The notes below the pieces were generated by a model. That model was given only the letters and a program-made list of their open reading frames with translations, was not told the DNA's origin and did not search any database. Below, piece after piece: positions 26,106-34,654 of a stretch of 64,000 nucleotides of DNA. The stretch's first letter is position 1; the number at the start of each line of letters is the position of its first letter. Source of the stretch: Chryseobacterium paludis (GTDB lineage Bacteria > Bacteroidota > Bacteroidia > Flavobacteriales > Weeksellaceae). The translations under genes were made by a program, and so were the position numbers. The DNA lies in NCBI RefSeq assembly GCF_025403485.1, contig NZ_CP099966.1, positions 1,116,001-1,180,000 of the forward strand, given 5' to 3'.

Positions 26106-26338
26106 TGAAAAAGTCAGTTTTTTATCATGCAGGATGTCCTGTATGTCTTAGTGCGGAACACGATATCATCGACATTATCGGCGTCGAAAATGTAGAAATC
26201 ATTCATTTGGGAGAAGACACAGACAAGATCAAGGCAGCTGAGAGGGCAGGTGTACAATCTGTTCCTGCTCTGGTTACTCCTAATGGAAATGTATTGCATA
26301 TTAATTTTGGAGCGTCACTGGAAGATGTAAAGAAATAA
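26105..26338 (+). CDS. Small glutaredoxin/thioredoxin-like protein with CPVC motif
   Basis: The 77-residue protein has an early redox-type CPVC (FYHAGCPVCLSAEHDI) and a cis-proline region (GVQSVPALVTPNG), giving a minimal thioredoxin fold. Its start codon overlaps the final base of the aldolase stop codon. Pairing a tiny redox protein with a DHDPS-like aldolase and cupin is unusual; the function is not known. Confidence 0.8.
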   Translation: MKKSVFYHAGCPVCLSAEHDIIDIIGVENVEIIHLGEDTDKIKAAERAGVQSVPALVTPNGNVLHINFGASLEDVKK

Positions 26339-26340
26339 AT

Positions 26341-26374
26341 AAAAGAGGCTGTTTTCTGCGACAGCCTCTTTTTT
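26341..26374. terminator. Bidirectional terminator
   Basis: AAAAGAGGCTGT and ACAGCCTCTTTT pair perfectly over 12 bases around an eight-base loop, with T after and A before. It serves the mini-thioredoxin gene and the convergent stress protein gene. Confidence 0.9.
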
Positions 26375-26382
26375 ACTTTCTA

Positions 26383-26889
26383 TTATAAAGTGGCATTACC
26401 TTCTATGCCGTCAGAGTTATTTGTTTTAATTCCTGTAACCGCGGCTGCCACGAAACTTAAAATGCTCACTAATTTTCCAGCCTTTGTATCCCAATAATAG
26501 GTTTCTTTAGGCTCTACCCGAATAATAGATACATTTGGATCATCTTTACCATCGAACCATGCTTTAGCCATAGCTGACCATTTTTCTTCAATGGTTGCTT
26601 TGTCTTTATACACAGAAGCAACACCATACACGGAGAGATACTGTGAATCATCATTATTCATAAAAAAAAGCTGAACTCTGCGGTCTTCTTTAATTTCGAA
26701 ATTTTTATTACTGGTCTCACTACTGATAAACCATAGGTTTCCATTGTCATCTGTTTCCTGTAGAGTCATTGGTCGTGAGTTGACCGGAACTGTCTCTAGT
26801 TCAGTACAAAACATACAAATTCTTGCTTTCGTAGAAAGTTCCTGAATTTTTTTAATTGCCTCCAGATGGGTAATATTTTTTGTTGACAT
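26383..26889 (-). CDS. Pyridoxamine 5'-phosphate oxidase-like general stress protein
   Basis: The 168-residue split-barrel flavin-binding family protein (COG3871 type) shows ARICMFCTELETVPVNSRPMTLQETDDNGNLWFISSETSNKNFEI, then VQLFFMNNDDSQYLSVYGVASV and the C-terminal EPKETYYWDTKAGKLVS segment. Relatives bind FMN or FAD and are induced by stress. They do not make PLP. The end sits against the bidirectional terminator. Enzymatic substrate unknown. Confidence 0.85.
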   Translation of the reverse strand: MSTKNITHLEAIKKIQELSTKARICMFCTELETVPVNSRPMTLQETDDNGNLWFISSETSNKNFEIKEDRRVQLFFMNNDDSQYLSVYGVASVYKDKATIEEKWSAMAKAWFDGKDDPNVSIIRVEPKETYYWDTKAGKLVSILSFVAAAVTGIKTNNSDGIEGNATL

Positions 26890-27084
26890 AATATAATATT
26901 TTGAGTGATTGGTTAAGAATATAGGATGAAATGAATGATCATTTTCAGAGTTAATACTTCAAAAACCTGACCATATTTTATAATATCAAAATTTACATTC
27001 CATTAAAGAGCTCTATCTGTTTTTTTTCAATAGTCTTCCGTTTAAAATGACTAATAAAAAATATAGAGCTTTACTCGAAATAAT

Positions 27085-27092
27085 TATTTTTG
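27085..27092 (+). promoter_or_regulatory. Putative -7 box of the antiporter gene
   Basis: TATTTTTG matches TAnnTTTG about 62 bases before the ATG at 27154. Confidence 0.35.
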
Positions 27093-27153
27093 TTACTTTT
27101 ATAAGTTCAACAATCAATTCTAACTTTAAACTTTCTGAAATACGATAAGCCTG

Positions 27154-28392
27154 ATGGAAAACTATGCTGTCATTTTAGTGATAATGGCCTTGATGATCGG
27201 GGTATCCGGTTTGGCGGGTAAAATAAAGATTCCCGTACCGATGTTACTTTTAATTGTAGGTGTAATGATAGGTTTTGTACCCGCTATGCCTGAAGTTGAA
27301 ATGAATCCAGAGATCATTATGTTACTTTTTCTTCCACCGTTATTATACGATGCCGCTTTTAATATTTCGTTTCAACAGTTTAAAACCAATCTCAATACGA
27401 TTGGTACGTTGGCAATAGGACTTGTTTTTATGACAACGGCGGGAATTGCTGTATTGGCATATTATTTAATTCCGGGAATGACCTGGCCATTGGCTTTTGT
27501 TTTAGGGGCTATTCTTTCTGCTACTGATGCTGTCGCTGCATTAGGTGTAACAAAAGGGTTGGGTCTTTCTCATAAAACAATGACCATATTGGAAGGGGAA
27601 AGTCTGATTAATGACGCTTCAGCCTTGGTTGCTTATCGATTTGCAGTAGCTGCCGTAACGGGAGTTGCCTTTGTAACGTGGAAAGCATCTGTTGAGTTTT
27701 TATGTGTTTTAGGTGGTGGTTTTCTGGTTGGTTGGATTATTTTTAGAGCTTTAGCCTTAACGATCGGCTTCTTTCGTAAAGATGCAATGGTGGTAAACAG
27801 TTTAATTCTTTTAATGCCTTTCGTAACTTATCTTATTGCGGAGCATTTCAAAGTATCAGGAGTAATTGCTGTTGTTGTTCTTGGTTTAGGAATGTCTAAA
27901 TTGAGCAGGACAAAATTTCCTGATCATGTTAAGGAACAATCACGTAATTTTTGGGATATTATTATATTTCTTCTTAATGGGTTGATATTTTTATTGATAG
28001 GCCTCGAATTCCCTATTATTTTAAAGAAAATGCCTCAAATTCAGTTATGGACATATGCCGGTTATGCAGGAATAATTGTTATCGTCACTTTATTGATCAG
28101 AATGGCGCGGGTATATCTACAACAGTTCAATCTTCAAAAAGCTTTTCAGGGGAAAAGGAGGATTAGTGAAGAGGCTTTATTTGATTCTAAAACCAGCTTT
28201 ATTATAACCTGGTCCGGAATGCGGGGAATTGTTTCTTTAGCTATTGCATTAGGTCTTCCGACAACCATTAATGAAGGTGAACCTTTTCCAATGCGTAATG
28301 AAATTATTTTTCTATCTGTAGTTGTGGTTCTGATCTCGCTATTAGGACAGGGGCTAACCTTACCCTGGATTGTGAAAAAGTTTAAACTCTGA
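27154..28392 (+). CDS. CPA1-family Na+/H+ antiporter (NhaP-like)
   Basis: The 412-residue inner-membrane protein has about eleven helices and the CPA1 core: LPPLLYDAAFNISFQQFKTN, AILSATDAVAALG (ion-binding aspartate), LEGESLINDASALVAYRF and the late WSGMRGIVSLAIALGLP arginine helix. It exchanges Na+ or K+ for protons. The motif reads TDAVA instead of the more common TDPVA. It has no long cytoplasmic tail. It is followed three bases later by the stop of a convergent AraC gene. Confidence 0.92.
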   Translation: MENYAVILVIMALMIGVSGLAGKIKIPVPMLLLIVGVMIGFVPAMPEVEMNPEIIMLLFLPPLLYDAAFNISFQQFKTNLNTIGTLAIGLVFMTTAGIAVLAYYLIPGMTWPLAFVLGAILSATDAVAALGVTKGLGLSHKTMTILEGESLINDASALVAYRFAVAAVTGVAFVTWKASVEFLCVLGGGFLVGWIIFRALALTIGFFRKDAMVVNSLILLMPFVTYLIAEHFKVSGVIAVVVLGLGMSKLSRTKFPDHVKEQSRNFWDIIIFLLNGLIFLLIGLEFPIILKKMPQIQLWTYAGYAGIIVIVTLLIRMARVYLQQFNLQKAFQGKRRISEEALFDSKTSFIITWSGMRGIVSLAIALGLPTTINEGEPFPMRNEIIFLSVVVVLISLLGQGLTLPWIVKKFKL

Positions 28393-28395
28393 AAA

Positions 28396-29562
28396 TTAAA
28401 CGCTTCTACCATATAAATTACCAAATCCTGATTCTTTATTTTCCTGTATCAGGCTTTTATAATAAGCGGAAGGGGTTTGTCCGATTATCTCTTTAAAATA
28501 GCGATTGAAAGAAGATTTAGATTTAAATCCAGCATCATAAGCAAAGGATAAAAAATTGATATTCTCATTCTTTTCAATAGCTCTTTCTACAATATTTTTA
28601 AAATAATCAATGCGGTATTCATTGATGTAACGGTAGAAGGGCTTGTTCTTATAACCATTCAGCATTTCGCTGATCTGATATTTATTGATTTCTGTTTGGT
28701 GTGCCAGCTCATCTAGATTTAGATCACAGTTTCTAAAGAGCTGTTGTTTTTTCATCGAATCGTCCATTTTCTGCCATAAATCATTGAATTTTAAATCATA
28801 ATCAACCGTATTTAATGGACTGTCCTTTGTGGAATTTTGTACTATGGATATTTTTAACCTATCATCGGAATGGGTTTGAGGAAGAGAAACAATTTCAGTT
28901 TTCAGGCTTTTCCTTATGATTAATAGACAAATCACCAATAATAAAAAGTAGGCAATACTTCTAATCGAAATAGTAATGATCTGAGCTTCTTCAGGATAGA
29001 TATATAGCAAACTTTTGGAAATAACAACTCCGGATTCCATTAATAATAGGCAGTAAGAGATCCTCAGTATAGCATCATACTCAATCTTTTCCAGAATCTT
29101 AAACTTAGCTTTTCGCGCAATTAAAATACTTTTTACAGGGTAGTATAGATTAATGATGAAGATTAAATTTAAGCTCAAATTATTGTATAGATCGAGCAGT
29201 CTCTGATCAACATGATTTAGAATAACGAAGACACATGAGATTGTAAAATAAGCAATCATCAATAAAAAGAGTGGGATGAAAATATACCATTTACGAGCAA
29301 TAGAAAATCTCTTTTTTGTTTTGCTTAAAGTATATAAATAAATTAAAGGACCATAACAGACGCCAATAAACGTATTCATCTGCTGCCTGATACTCTCATC
29401 AGGAATAAAATTGAATATAACAAACTTAATTGTTAAATGGACGGCAATTGCCGAAAGCAGGAAAATAAACAGATAATTCGAAGATGATTTTTTCTCCCTG
29501 AACTGTAAAAGCCAAAGTGCCACAAGTGCCTGAAAAGCTCCGATGATAATGATATACTGCAT
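28396..29562 (-). CDS. Membrane-anchored AraC-family regulator
   Basis: This 388-residue protein has about six to seven TM helices in the first 230 residues (FQALVALWLLQFREK...LLLVICLLIIRKSL). A C-terminal AraC HTH follows (DLNLDELAHQTEINKYQISEMLNGYKNKPFYRYINEYRIDYFKNIV...FLSFAYDAGFKSKSSFNRYFKEIIGQTPSAYY). It probably senses a membrane or periplasmic signal and controls the divergent TonB receptor and phosphatase genes 255 bases away. Tail to tail with the antiporter gene. Confidence 0.88.
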   Translation of the reverse strand: MQYIIIIGAFQALVALWLLQFREKKSSSNYLFIFLLSAIAVHLTIKFVIFNFIPDESIRQQMNTFIGVCYGPLIYLYTLSKTKKRFSIARKWYIFIPLFLLMIAYFTISCVFVILNHVDQRLLDLYNNLSLNLIFIINLYYPVKSILIARKAKFKILEKIEYDAILRISYCLLLMESGVVISKSLLYIYPEEAQIITISIRSIAYFLLLVICLLIIRKSLKTEIVSLPQTHSDDRLKISIVQNSTKDSPLNTVDYDLKFNDLWQKMDDSMKKQQLFRNCDLNLDELAHQTEINKYQISEMLNGYKNKPFYRYINEYRIDYFKNIVERAIEKNENINFLSFAYDAGFKSKSSFNRYFKEIIGQTPSAYYKSLIQENKESGFGNLYGRSV

Positions 29563-29576
29563 TCCTTAGGTTTGTA

Positions 29577-29584
29577 CAAAAATA
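29577..29584 (-). promoter_or_regulatory. Putative -7 box of the membrane AraC gene
   Basis: TATTTTTG on the minus strand matches TAnnTTTG, 14 bases before the start codon. Confidence 0.45.
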
Positions 29585-29817
29585 AATACAAAAAAAGGAC
29601 TTAGTGATTATGAAATTATTATTTATCTATTAAAGTTTTTATTAAATTATTAATATTGAGTTCATAAATAAATAACAATTAGTTAAATTAGCATAAATAC
29701 TTAATATTCAATACGTTAAAGGTGCTGAACCAACGAGTGACACGTTTCTGAATATGATTTTTTTTCAAGGACGATATAAAGTAAGAATCTGTCCAATTTT
29801 GTCATCAAAAAAAATCT

Positions 29818-32730
29818 ATGAACTATTTTATTGATTTTTCAAAACGAAGGTCAGGGATCATTCAGATATCCGCTTTTTTCTTAATTGCTTCTTTTGGAAC
29901 CATCCATGCACAAACCATAAAAGGTACTGTTGTAGGCAAAACAAATGGTGCTCTTCCCGGAGCTAATATTTCGATTGTAGATGCTGATGCCAAAACCGTT
30001 TCTTCTTTAGATGGGGATTTCAATGTCCTATCCCCAAAATTAGGCGAGATGAACCTTAAAGTAGAATACATTGGCTACGAAACAAAAATTTTTCCTGTTA
30101 CCATTAAAGAAGGAACTAATGATATCGGATACATCACTATATCTCCAGAAGAAAAATCAACAAAAGACAGGACAGGAAGTATACAGGAAGTGGTATTTAC
30201 CAGATCTAATGCCTTAACCCAAGCTAAAGCTTACGAAATAAAAAAGAACAACAACGCTATTATGGAGGTTATTGCAGCTGATGCTATTGGAAAGCTTCCG
30301 GATCGAAATGCTGCAGAAGCTGTACAAAGGGTTCAGGGAGTTGCTGTTGCCAGATATCATGGTGAAGCAGATCAGGCTACTGTAAGAGGAACTCCTTTTT
30401 CCTGGACATCGGCATTATTCAATGGAAATCGTTTACCTAGTGCTAATGTTCTGGGAAACCGCTCTTTTGTTCTTGATGTCATTCCTTCCGAATTGATCCA
30501 GTTTGTACAGGTTTCCAAAGCTATAACTCCAGACATGGATGGTGATGCAATCGGTGGTAGCATCAATTTCATTACTAGAACAGCTCCAGCAAAGAAAACA
30601 TTGAGTGTAAGTGGTGCAGGAGGATATAATACGTTCTCTCAAGATGGAACTTATAATGGATCGATAGTGTACGGCGACCGTTTTTTCAAGAATAAATTAG
30701 GGGTACTCCTGTCGGGAGCAATCTGGGATAGACAATGGGGAGCAGATTCGTTTGATGTTACTTATAACACCGGAGCAGCAACTGATCTTCAGAAAAAGTC
30801 GATCAGTACCATCATGATGAAAAGATATATGGGAACCAGAAGAACCATAGGATTGAATGGTGGATTGGAATATAAATTCAATGTCAATAATAAGGTTTAT
30901 TTCCGGGGAATGTTTAATAAATTCGACGATATCCGTCCTGTTTATGAATCTTATGTAGATTATACAAACAGTCGTTATCAATATAATTTCAGATATTCTC
31001 ATTATCAGACTGAATTGTATGGAATGGAGTTAGGGGGCGAGCATAGTCTTTCTTCTAAATTAAGTTTGGATTGGATGTTAAGTGATTATCAGGCTAAATA
31101 TTTCCTGGATACACCACCTACCAATGAAATTAAAGGGCTTCCGATCTCCACCTTCAGACAAAAAATAAATAGTGGATTCAATAATCTTTCCAGTGATGGA
31201 AAGCGGTATTGGGGATTCGATTCTCCTAATGGGATAGGGGGTGAGTATATGGATTATGGATCAGATGTGAAAGATCCTAATGAAGTAATGAGTCCTAATA
31301 AATTACTGTTATCACAAGTGGTCATTTCTAAATTGGACAACAATGAAAGAGATAAGATTGCAAGGGTGAATTTGAAATATGATATCAATTCCAATATAAC
31401 TTTAAAAGTAGGAGCAAAATACCGGGACAAAGAACGTACAAGCACTTTCGGATACAATGCTGTTTTTCTTCCTGGTGCATCTTTAGGAATTCCAAATTCT
31501 CCGGCATTACTAAGCCTTTCTCAACTGACAACTACAGATCCTCCAAAAGGAACCGGCTTCTTAAATGGAATGAATGGAAATTATAATTCATACATTATGA
31601 ATCCACCAACAAAAGATCAGCTTTTCCAGATGTTCTCCCCTGAATTTCTTCAACAATTTGGCTTCAGAGACTTTTCAAGTTTGGAATCTAATGCTACCAG
31701 TGTTTATACAGGAGAAGAGTCTGTCTTCGCAACATACGCAATGGCTGAAATTAAAGCCAGTGAAAAATTTAAAATCGTTGGTGGATTCAGAAATGAAACA
31801 ACAAGGTTGACTTTGAATGGGGCTAAAGCAACAAAAGAAGGAACTCCTGCCACAACAGTTATCAGTCCATCTGTGGTAGAAAGCAATTACAATGCATTTC
31901 TGCCTATGATTCATTTACGATATAATTTCTCACCTAAAGTAAGTTTAAGATTTGCTTATACCAAATCATTCATCAGACCAAATTTTGGAGATATGTCACC
32001 TGGATCCAGTATTGATAATACATCAAATCCATTTACCATTACCAGAGGAAATCCCGATTTGAAGCCTACTTTCAGTCATAATTTTGACATGATGGCAGAA
32101 TATTATTTCAATAATATCGGGATTCTTTCAGGGGGCTTATTTTATAAGAAAATTTCAAATATTGTATTTTCAAACACCTCTATGCTGAATATCGGTGGAA
32201 CAGATTATATGGTCACTCAATCTAAAAACCTTCAGGATTCTAATCTATTTGGTTTTGAAGCAGGAATCAATAAGCGTCTCGACTTTTTACCAGGATTCTG
32301 GAATGGCTTTGGAGTCGAATTTAATTATACATTTATAAACTCAACCGTTGAAGTTCCCCGAACTGTAGACGGTATTCAGTACTTCGATAAAACAACACTT
32401 CCCAATCAGTCTAAAAACCTCTTTAATGCTATCTTATATTACGAAAGTAAAAAATTAATGATCCGTCTGGCTGGAAATTATAGAGGGAAATCAGTGGAAA
32501 CGATCAATCAAAAATTAGGTCCTGATTATTACATCTGGTCAGATAAAAACTTTACTGTCGATTTTTCTGCAAGTTATGATATCAGTAAAAAAGTAAAAAT
32601 CTTCATCGAACTCAACAACTTAAGCAATGAAAGCTTAAGGTTATATATGGGTGATAATAAGAAAAGGGTAACCTCAAATGAATGGTATGGAAGCAGAGGA
32701 CAAATGGGAGTTCGTTGGCAAATATTTTAA
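29818..32730 (+). CDS. TonB-dependent receptor (TonB-Xanth-Caul-like)
   Basis: This 970-residue exported receptor has a signal peptide (ends TIHAQ), a carboxypeptidase-like domain (IKGTVVGKTNGALPGANISIVDADAKTVSS..GDFNVLSP) and a plug with AIGKLPDRNAAEAVQRVQGVAVARYHGEADQATVRGTPFSWTSALFNGNRLPSAN. That plug is the pattern of the TIGR01782 group. A long barrel ends in the terminal aromatic MGVRWQIF. No SusD partner follows. Instead, a secreted tyrosine-phosphatase-like enzyme begins ten bases after the stop, so a phosphorylated substrate is possible. Confidence 0.93.
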   Translation: MNYFIDFSKRRSGIIQISAFFLIASFGTIHAQTIKGTVVGKTNGALPGANISIVDADAKTVSSLDGDFNVLSPKLGEMNLKVEYIGYETKIFPVTIKEGTNDIGYITISPEEKSTKDRTGSIQEVVFTRSNALTQAKAYEIKKNNNAIMEVIAADAIGKLPDRNAAEAVQRVQGVAVARYHGEADQATVRGTPFSWTSALFNGNRLPSANVLGNRSFVLDVIPSELIQFVQVSKAITPDMDGDAIGGSINFITRTAPAKKTLSVSGAGGYNTFSQDGTYNGSIVYGDRFFKNKLGVLLSGAIWDRQWGADSFDVTYNTGAATDLQKKSISTIMMKRYMGTRRTIGLNGGLEYKFNVNNKVYFRGMFNKFDDIRPVYESYVDYTNSRYQYNFRYSHYQTELYGMELGGEHSLSSKLSLDWMLSDYQAKYFLDTPPTNEIKGLPISTFRQKINSGFNNLSSDGKRYWGFDSPNGIGGEYMDYGSDVKDPNEVMSPNKLLLSQVVISKLDNNERDKIARVNLKYDINSNITLKVGAKYRDKERTSTFGYNAVFLPGASLGIPNSPALLSLSQLTTTDPPKGTGFLNGMNGNYNSYIMNPPTKDQLFQMFSPEFLQQFGFRDFSSLESNATSVYTGEESVFATYAMAEIKASEKFKIVGGFRNETTRLTLNGAKATKEGTPATTVISPSVVESNYNAFLPMIHLRYNFSPKVSLRFAYTKSFIRPNFGDMSPGSSIDNTSNPFTITRGNPDLKPTFSHNFDMMAEYYFNNIGILSGGLFYKKISNIVFSNTSMLNIGGTDYMVTQSKNLQDSNLFGFEAGINKRLDFLPGFWNGFGVEFNYTFINSTVEVPRTVDGIQYFDKTTLPNQSKNLFNAILYYESKKLMIRLAGNYRGKSVETINQKLGPDYYIWSDKNFTVDFSASYDISKKVKIFIELNNLSNESLRLYMGDNKKRVTSNEWYGSRGQMGVRWQIF

Positions 32731-32740
32731 AATAATATAC

Positions 32741-33568
32741 ATGAAAAAATTAGGAATAACAATGACCATGATGGTTGTTTTGGGTACGACAGTAAATGCA
32801 CAGATCAGTGACAGCCTTCGTCGTGTCGTGAAAATGGAAGGCGCTTATAATTTCAGAGATACGGGAGGCTATAAAACAACAGATGGTAAAGAAGTCGCAC
32901 TGGGAAAAGTATACCGAAGTGATGCCATCGATAAATTATCGGATAAAGATCTTAAAACCTTCAAAGACAAAAAAATTGTAACTGTAGTAGATTTCAGAGG
33001 GATTGAAGAAGCTAAAAAAGCTCCGGACAGGCTTCCGCAAAATACAAGTTATCTTCTTTGTCCGGCAGGAAGTAATAATCTACCGACAGCTCAGGATATG
33101 GTAAAATTCCTGAAGGATAAAAACTTTCTGTTTGACATGTATGGTGAAGGAGGATTACCCTATTTTGGAGAAAGATACAGACCACTATTTGTAAAGCTAC
33201 TGACCTTACAGCCTAACGAATCTCTTTTGTATCATTGTACCGGTGGAAGAGACAGAACAGGAATGGCCTCCGCATTATTTCTTAAAATATTAGGAGTTCC
33301 CCAGGAAGTAATAGAGAGTGATTATGTCGCATCTAATTTTTATCTTTCAAAAAATCCAACGATGAAGCAAATGTACTCCGGGCTTTCTAAAATGTCCGGA
33401 ATGAGTGATGATGAGATCAAAAAACAGATGGAATTAAGACCGGAACTGATCAGGAACTTCTTTGCTGTTATCAGCAAAAAATACGGAAGTGTAGAAAACT
33501 TTTTCCAGGTAGAAATGGGAATAGGCCCCAATGAAATCGCTATTTTAAAGCAAAAATATACCCATTAA
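32741..33568 (+). CDS. Secreted tyrosine-phosphatase-like protein (Y_phosphatase3 type)
   Basis: The 275-residue protein has a signal peptide (MKKLGITMTMMVVLGTTVNAQ) and a phosphatase fold: EGAYNFRDTGGYKT, GKVYRSDAIDKLSDKDLKTF, VDFRGIEEAKKAPDRLP, and the CX5R loop HCTGGRDRTGMAS with catalytic cysteine and arginine. These exported enzymes dephosphorylate small phosphoesters or phosphoproteins. MKKLG at 32741 was chosen because the longer frame overlaps the receptor gene by 53 bases. Short spacing suggests an operon with the TonB receptor. Confidence 0.9.
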   Translation: MKKLGITMTMMVVLGTTVNAQISDSLRRVVKMEGAYNFRDTGGYKTTDGKEVALGKVYRSDAIDKLSDKDLKTFKDKKIVTVVDFRGIEEAKKAPDRLPQNTSYLLCPAGSNNLPTAQDMVKFLKDKNFLFDMYGEGGLPYFGERYRPLFVKLLTLQPNESLLYHCTGGRDRTGMASALFLKILGVPQEVIESDYVASNFYLSKNPTMKQMYSGLSKMSGMSDDEIKKQMELRPELIRNFFAVISKKYGSVENFFQVEMGIGPNEIAILKQKYTH

Positions 33569-33592
33569 ATAAATATTCAGTTAGATTTAAAT

Positions 33593-33622
33593 AGGTGGTC
33601 TCAGATATGAGGCCGCCTGTTT
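33593..33622 (+). terminator. Terminator after the receptor-phosphatase operon
   Basis: An 11-bp stem with two G-T wobbles (AGGTGGTCTCA and TGAGGCCGCCT) around a four-base loop, then a T-rich tail. Confidence 0.6.
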
Positions 33623-33647
33623 GTTTATTTTTGATTAATTTTGAAGA

Positions 33648-34442
33648 ATGCAAATTTCGCCACCTAAGCAATTAGCATCTTATATCAAACATTATATCTT
33701 TTTAGAAAATCCTGAAGAGGACAGTAAAAATTTACGGTTGTTTGCCGACGGAAACACAGGACTTATCATTTCTGCTGATATCAATATGCAAGATAACGCG
33801 GAAACCAATTTACCATCATCTTTTTTTTACGGGCAGCCAACACAGTATAAAGATCTTACAACAAAAGGGAAGTTTTCATTATTGGCAGTCGTTTTTCAAC
33901 CTTATTTCTTTAATTTACTTTTTAATGTTGCCGCTAAAGAAATTAAAAATGAAATAATTTCAGCCTCAGATATCCTGAAAGATCAGTTGATTCCGTTTCA
34001 GGAAAGTCTGTATAATAAGGCAGATCCTCAATCTGTAATTAATGCATTAAATGACTTTTTCCTAAAACTTATTTCTAAAAAAGACACTTCGGATTCATGG
34101 CTTATAAAAGCTCAACAGTACCTCCTTCAAAATAAAGGAACAATCTCCTTAAAAGATCTGGAATATTTCACCGGATATTCAGAAAGGCATATTGAAAGAA
34201 AGTTTGAAGAACATATTGGAATATCACCCAAAAAGTACAACACGATCATCAGGCTTCATCACTTTTTAAGTCTTATGAAAAATGACATAGACAAAGCAAG
34301 TATGACCAATCTTTCTTATGAAGCGGGCTATTCAGATCAATCCCATTTGATCAAAGAATTTAAAAATACCATAGGATTAACTCCTTCTCAGTATCTTAAA
34401 ACTAAGAATAAATTAGCCGTAAACTTTATAGAGCTTCATTAA
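33648..34442 (+). CDS. AraC-family regulator with DUF6597-like N-terminus
   Basis: The 264-residue protein has an N-terminal sensor that begins with the family-style PPKQLASYIKHYIFLENPEED and then FYGQPTQYKDLTTKGKFSLLAVVFQPYF. A C-terminal AraC HTH follows (GTISLKDLEYFTGYSERHIERKFEEHIGISPKKYNTIIRLHHFL...NLSYEAGYSDQSHLIKEFKNTIGLTPSQYL). It stands alone between the phosphatase terminator and the nitrilase gene. Targets unknown. Confidence 0.87.
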   Translation: MQISPPKQLASYIKHYIFLENPEEDSKNLRLFADGNTGLIISADINMQDNAETNLPSSFFYGQPTQYKDLTTKGKFSLLAVVFQPYFFNLLFNVAAKEIKNEIISASDILKDQLIPFQESLYNKADPQSVINALNDFFLKLISKKDTSDSWLIKAQQYLLQNKGTISLKDLEYFTGYSERHIERKFEEHIGISPKKYNTIIRLHHFLSLMKNDIDKASMTNLSYEAGYSDQSHLIKEFKNTIGLTPSQYLKTKNKLAVNFIELH

Positions 34443-34453
34443 GATTTTTATTT

Positions 34454-34558
34454 CCCACAGATCTCACAGATTATTCGGATGTTTGAGAATGATTTTTATT
34501 TCGTATCGTTCTAAAGTTTTATTTAATAGAAATCTGCTTAATCTGCAAAATCCGCAAG
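34454..34558. repeat. Intergenic inverted-repeat element with 9-bp tandem units
   Basis: The left arm 34454-34480 is three 9-bp units (CCCACAGAT, CTCACAGAT, TATTCGGAT). The right arm 34532-34558 read on the other strand is three units (CTTGCGGAT, TTTGCAGAT, TAAGCAGAT). Each unit ends GAT after a G/C-rich core. The arms sit 51 bases apart between the AraC and nitrilase genes. It resembles short repeats scattered through Chryseobacterium intergenic DNA, but I cannot confirm copy number here. Confidence 0.5.
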
Positions 34559-34635
34559 AGAAAAAAAGAATCACTCAAAATAGAGCTTAATAAGCAAATG
34601 TCGGTTTTTTACAATTTTTAGATCTTCTTGTCATA

Positions 34636-34643
34636 TAATTTTG
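34636..34643 (+). promoter_or_regulatory. Putative -7 box of the carbon-nitrogen hydrolase gene
   Basis: TAATTTTG matches TAnnTTTG and ends 11 bases before the ATG at 34655. A TTG eight bases before the box, which could be read as a start, is therefore unlikely. Confidence 0.4.
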
Positions 34644-34654
34644 CTCAAAAAAAT

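Noticed and set aside
30697..31002. Minus-strand frames opposite the TonB receptor genes
   Set aside because: They have no family pattern and follow codon shadow of the receptor, as do similar frames at 31254, 31675 and 31704.
34628..34654. Upstream TTG start for the nitrilase-family gene
   Set aside because: It precedes the -7 box TAATTTTG, and the added residues have no family support.
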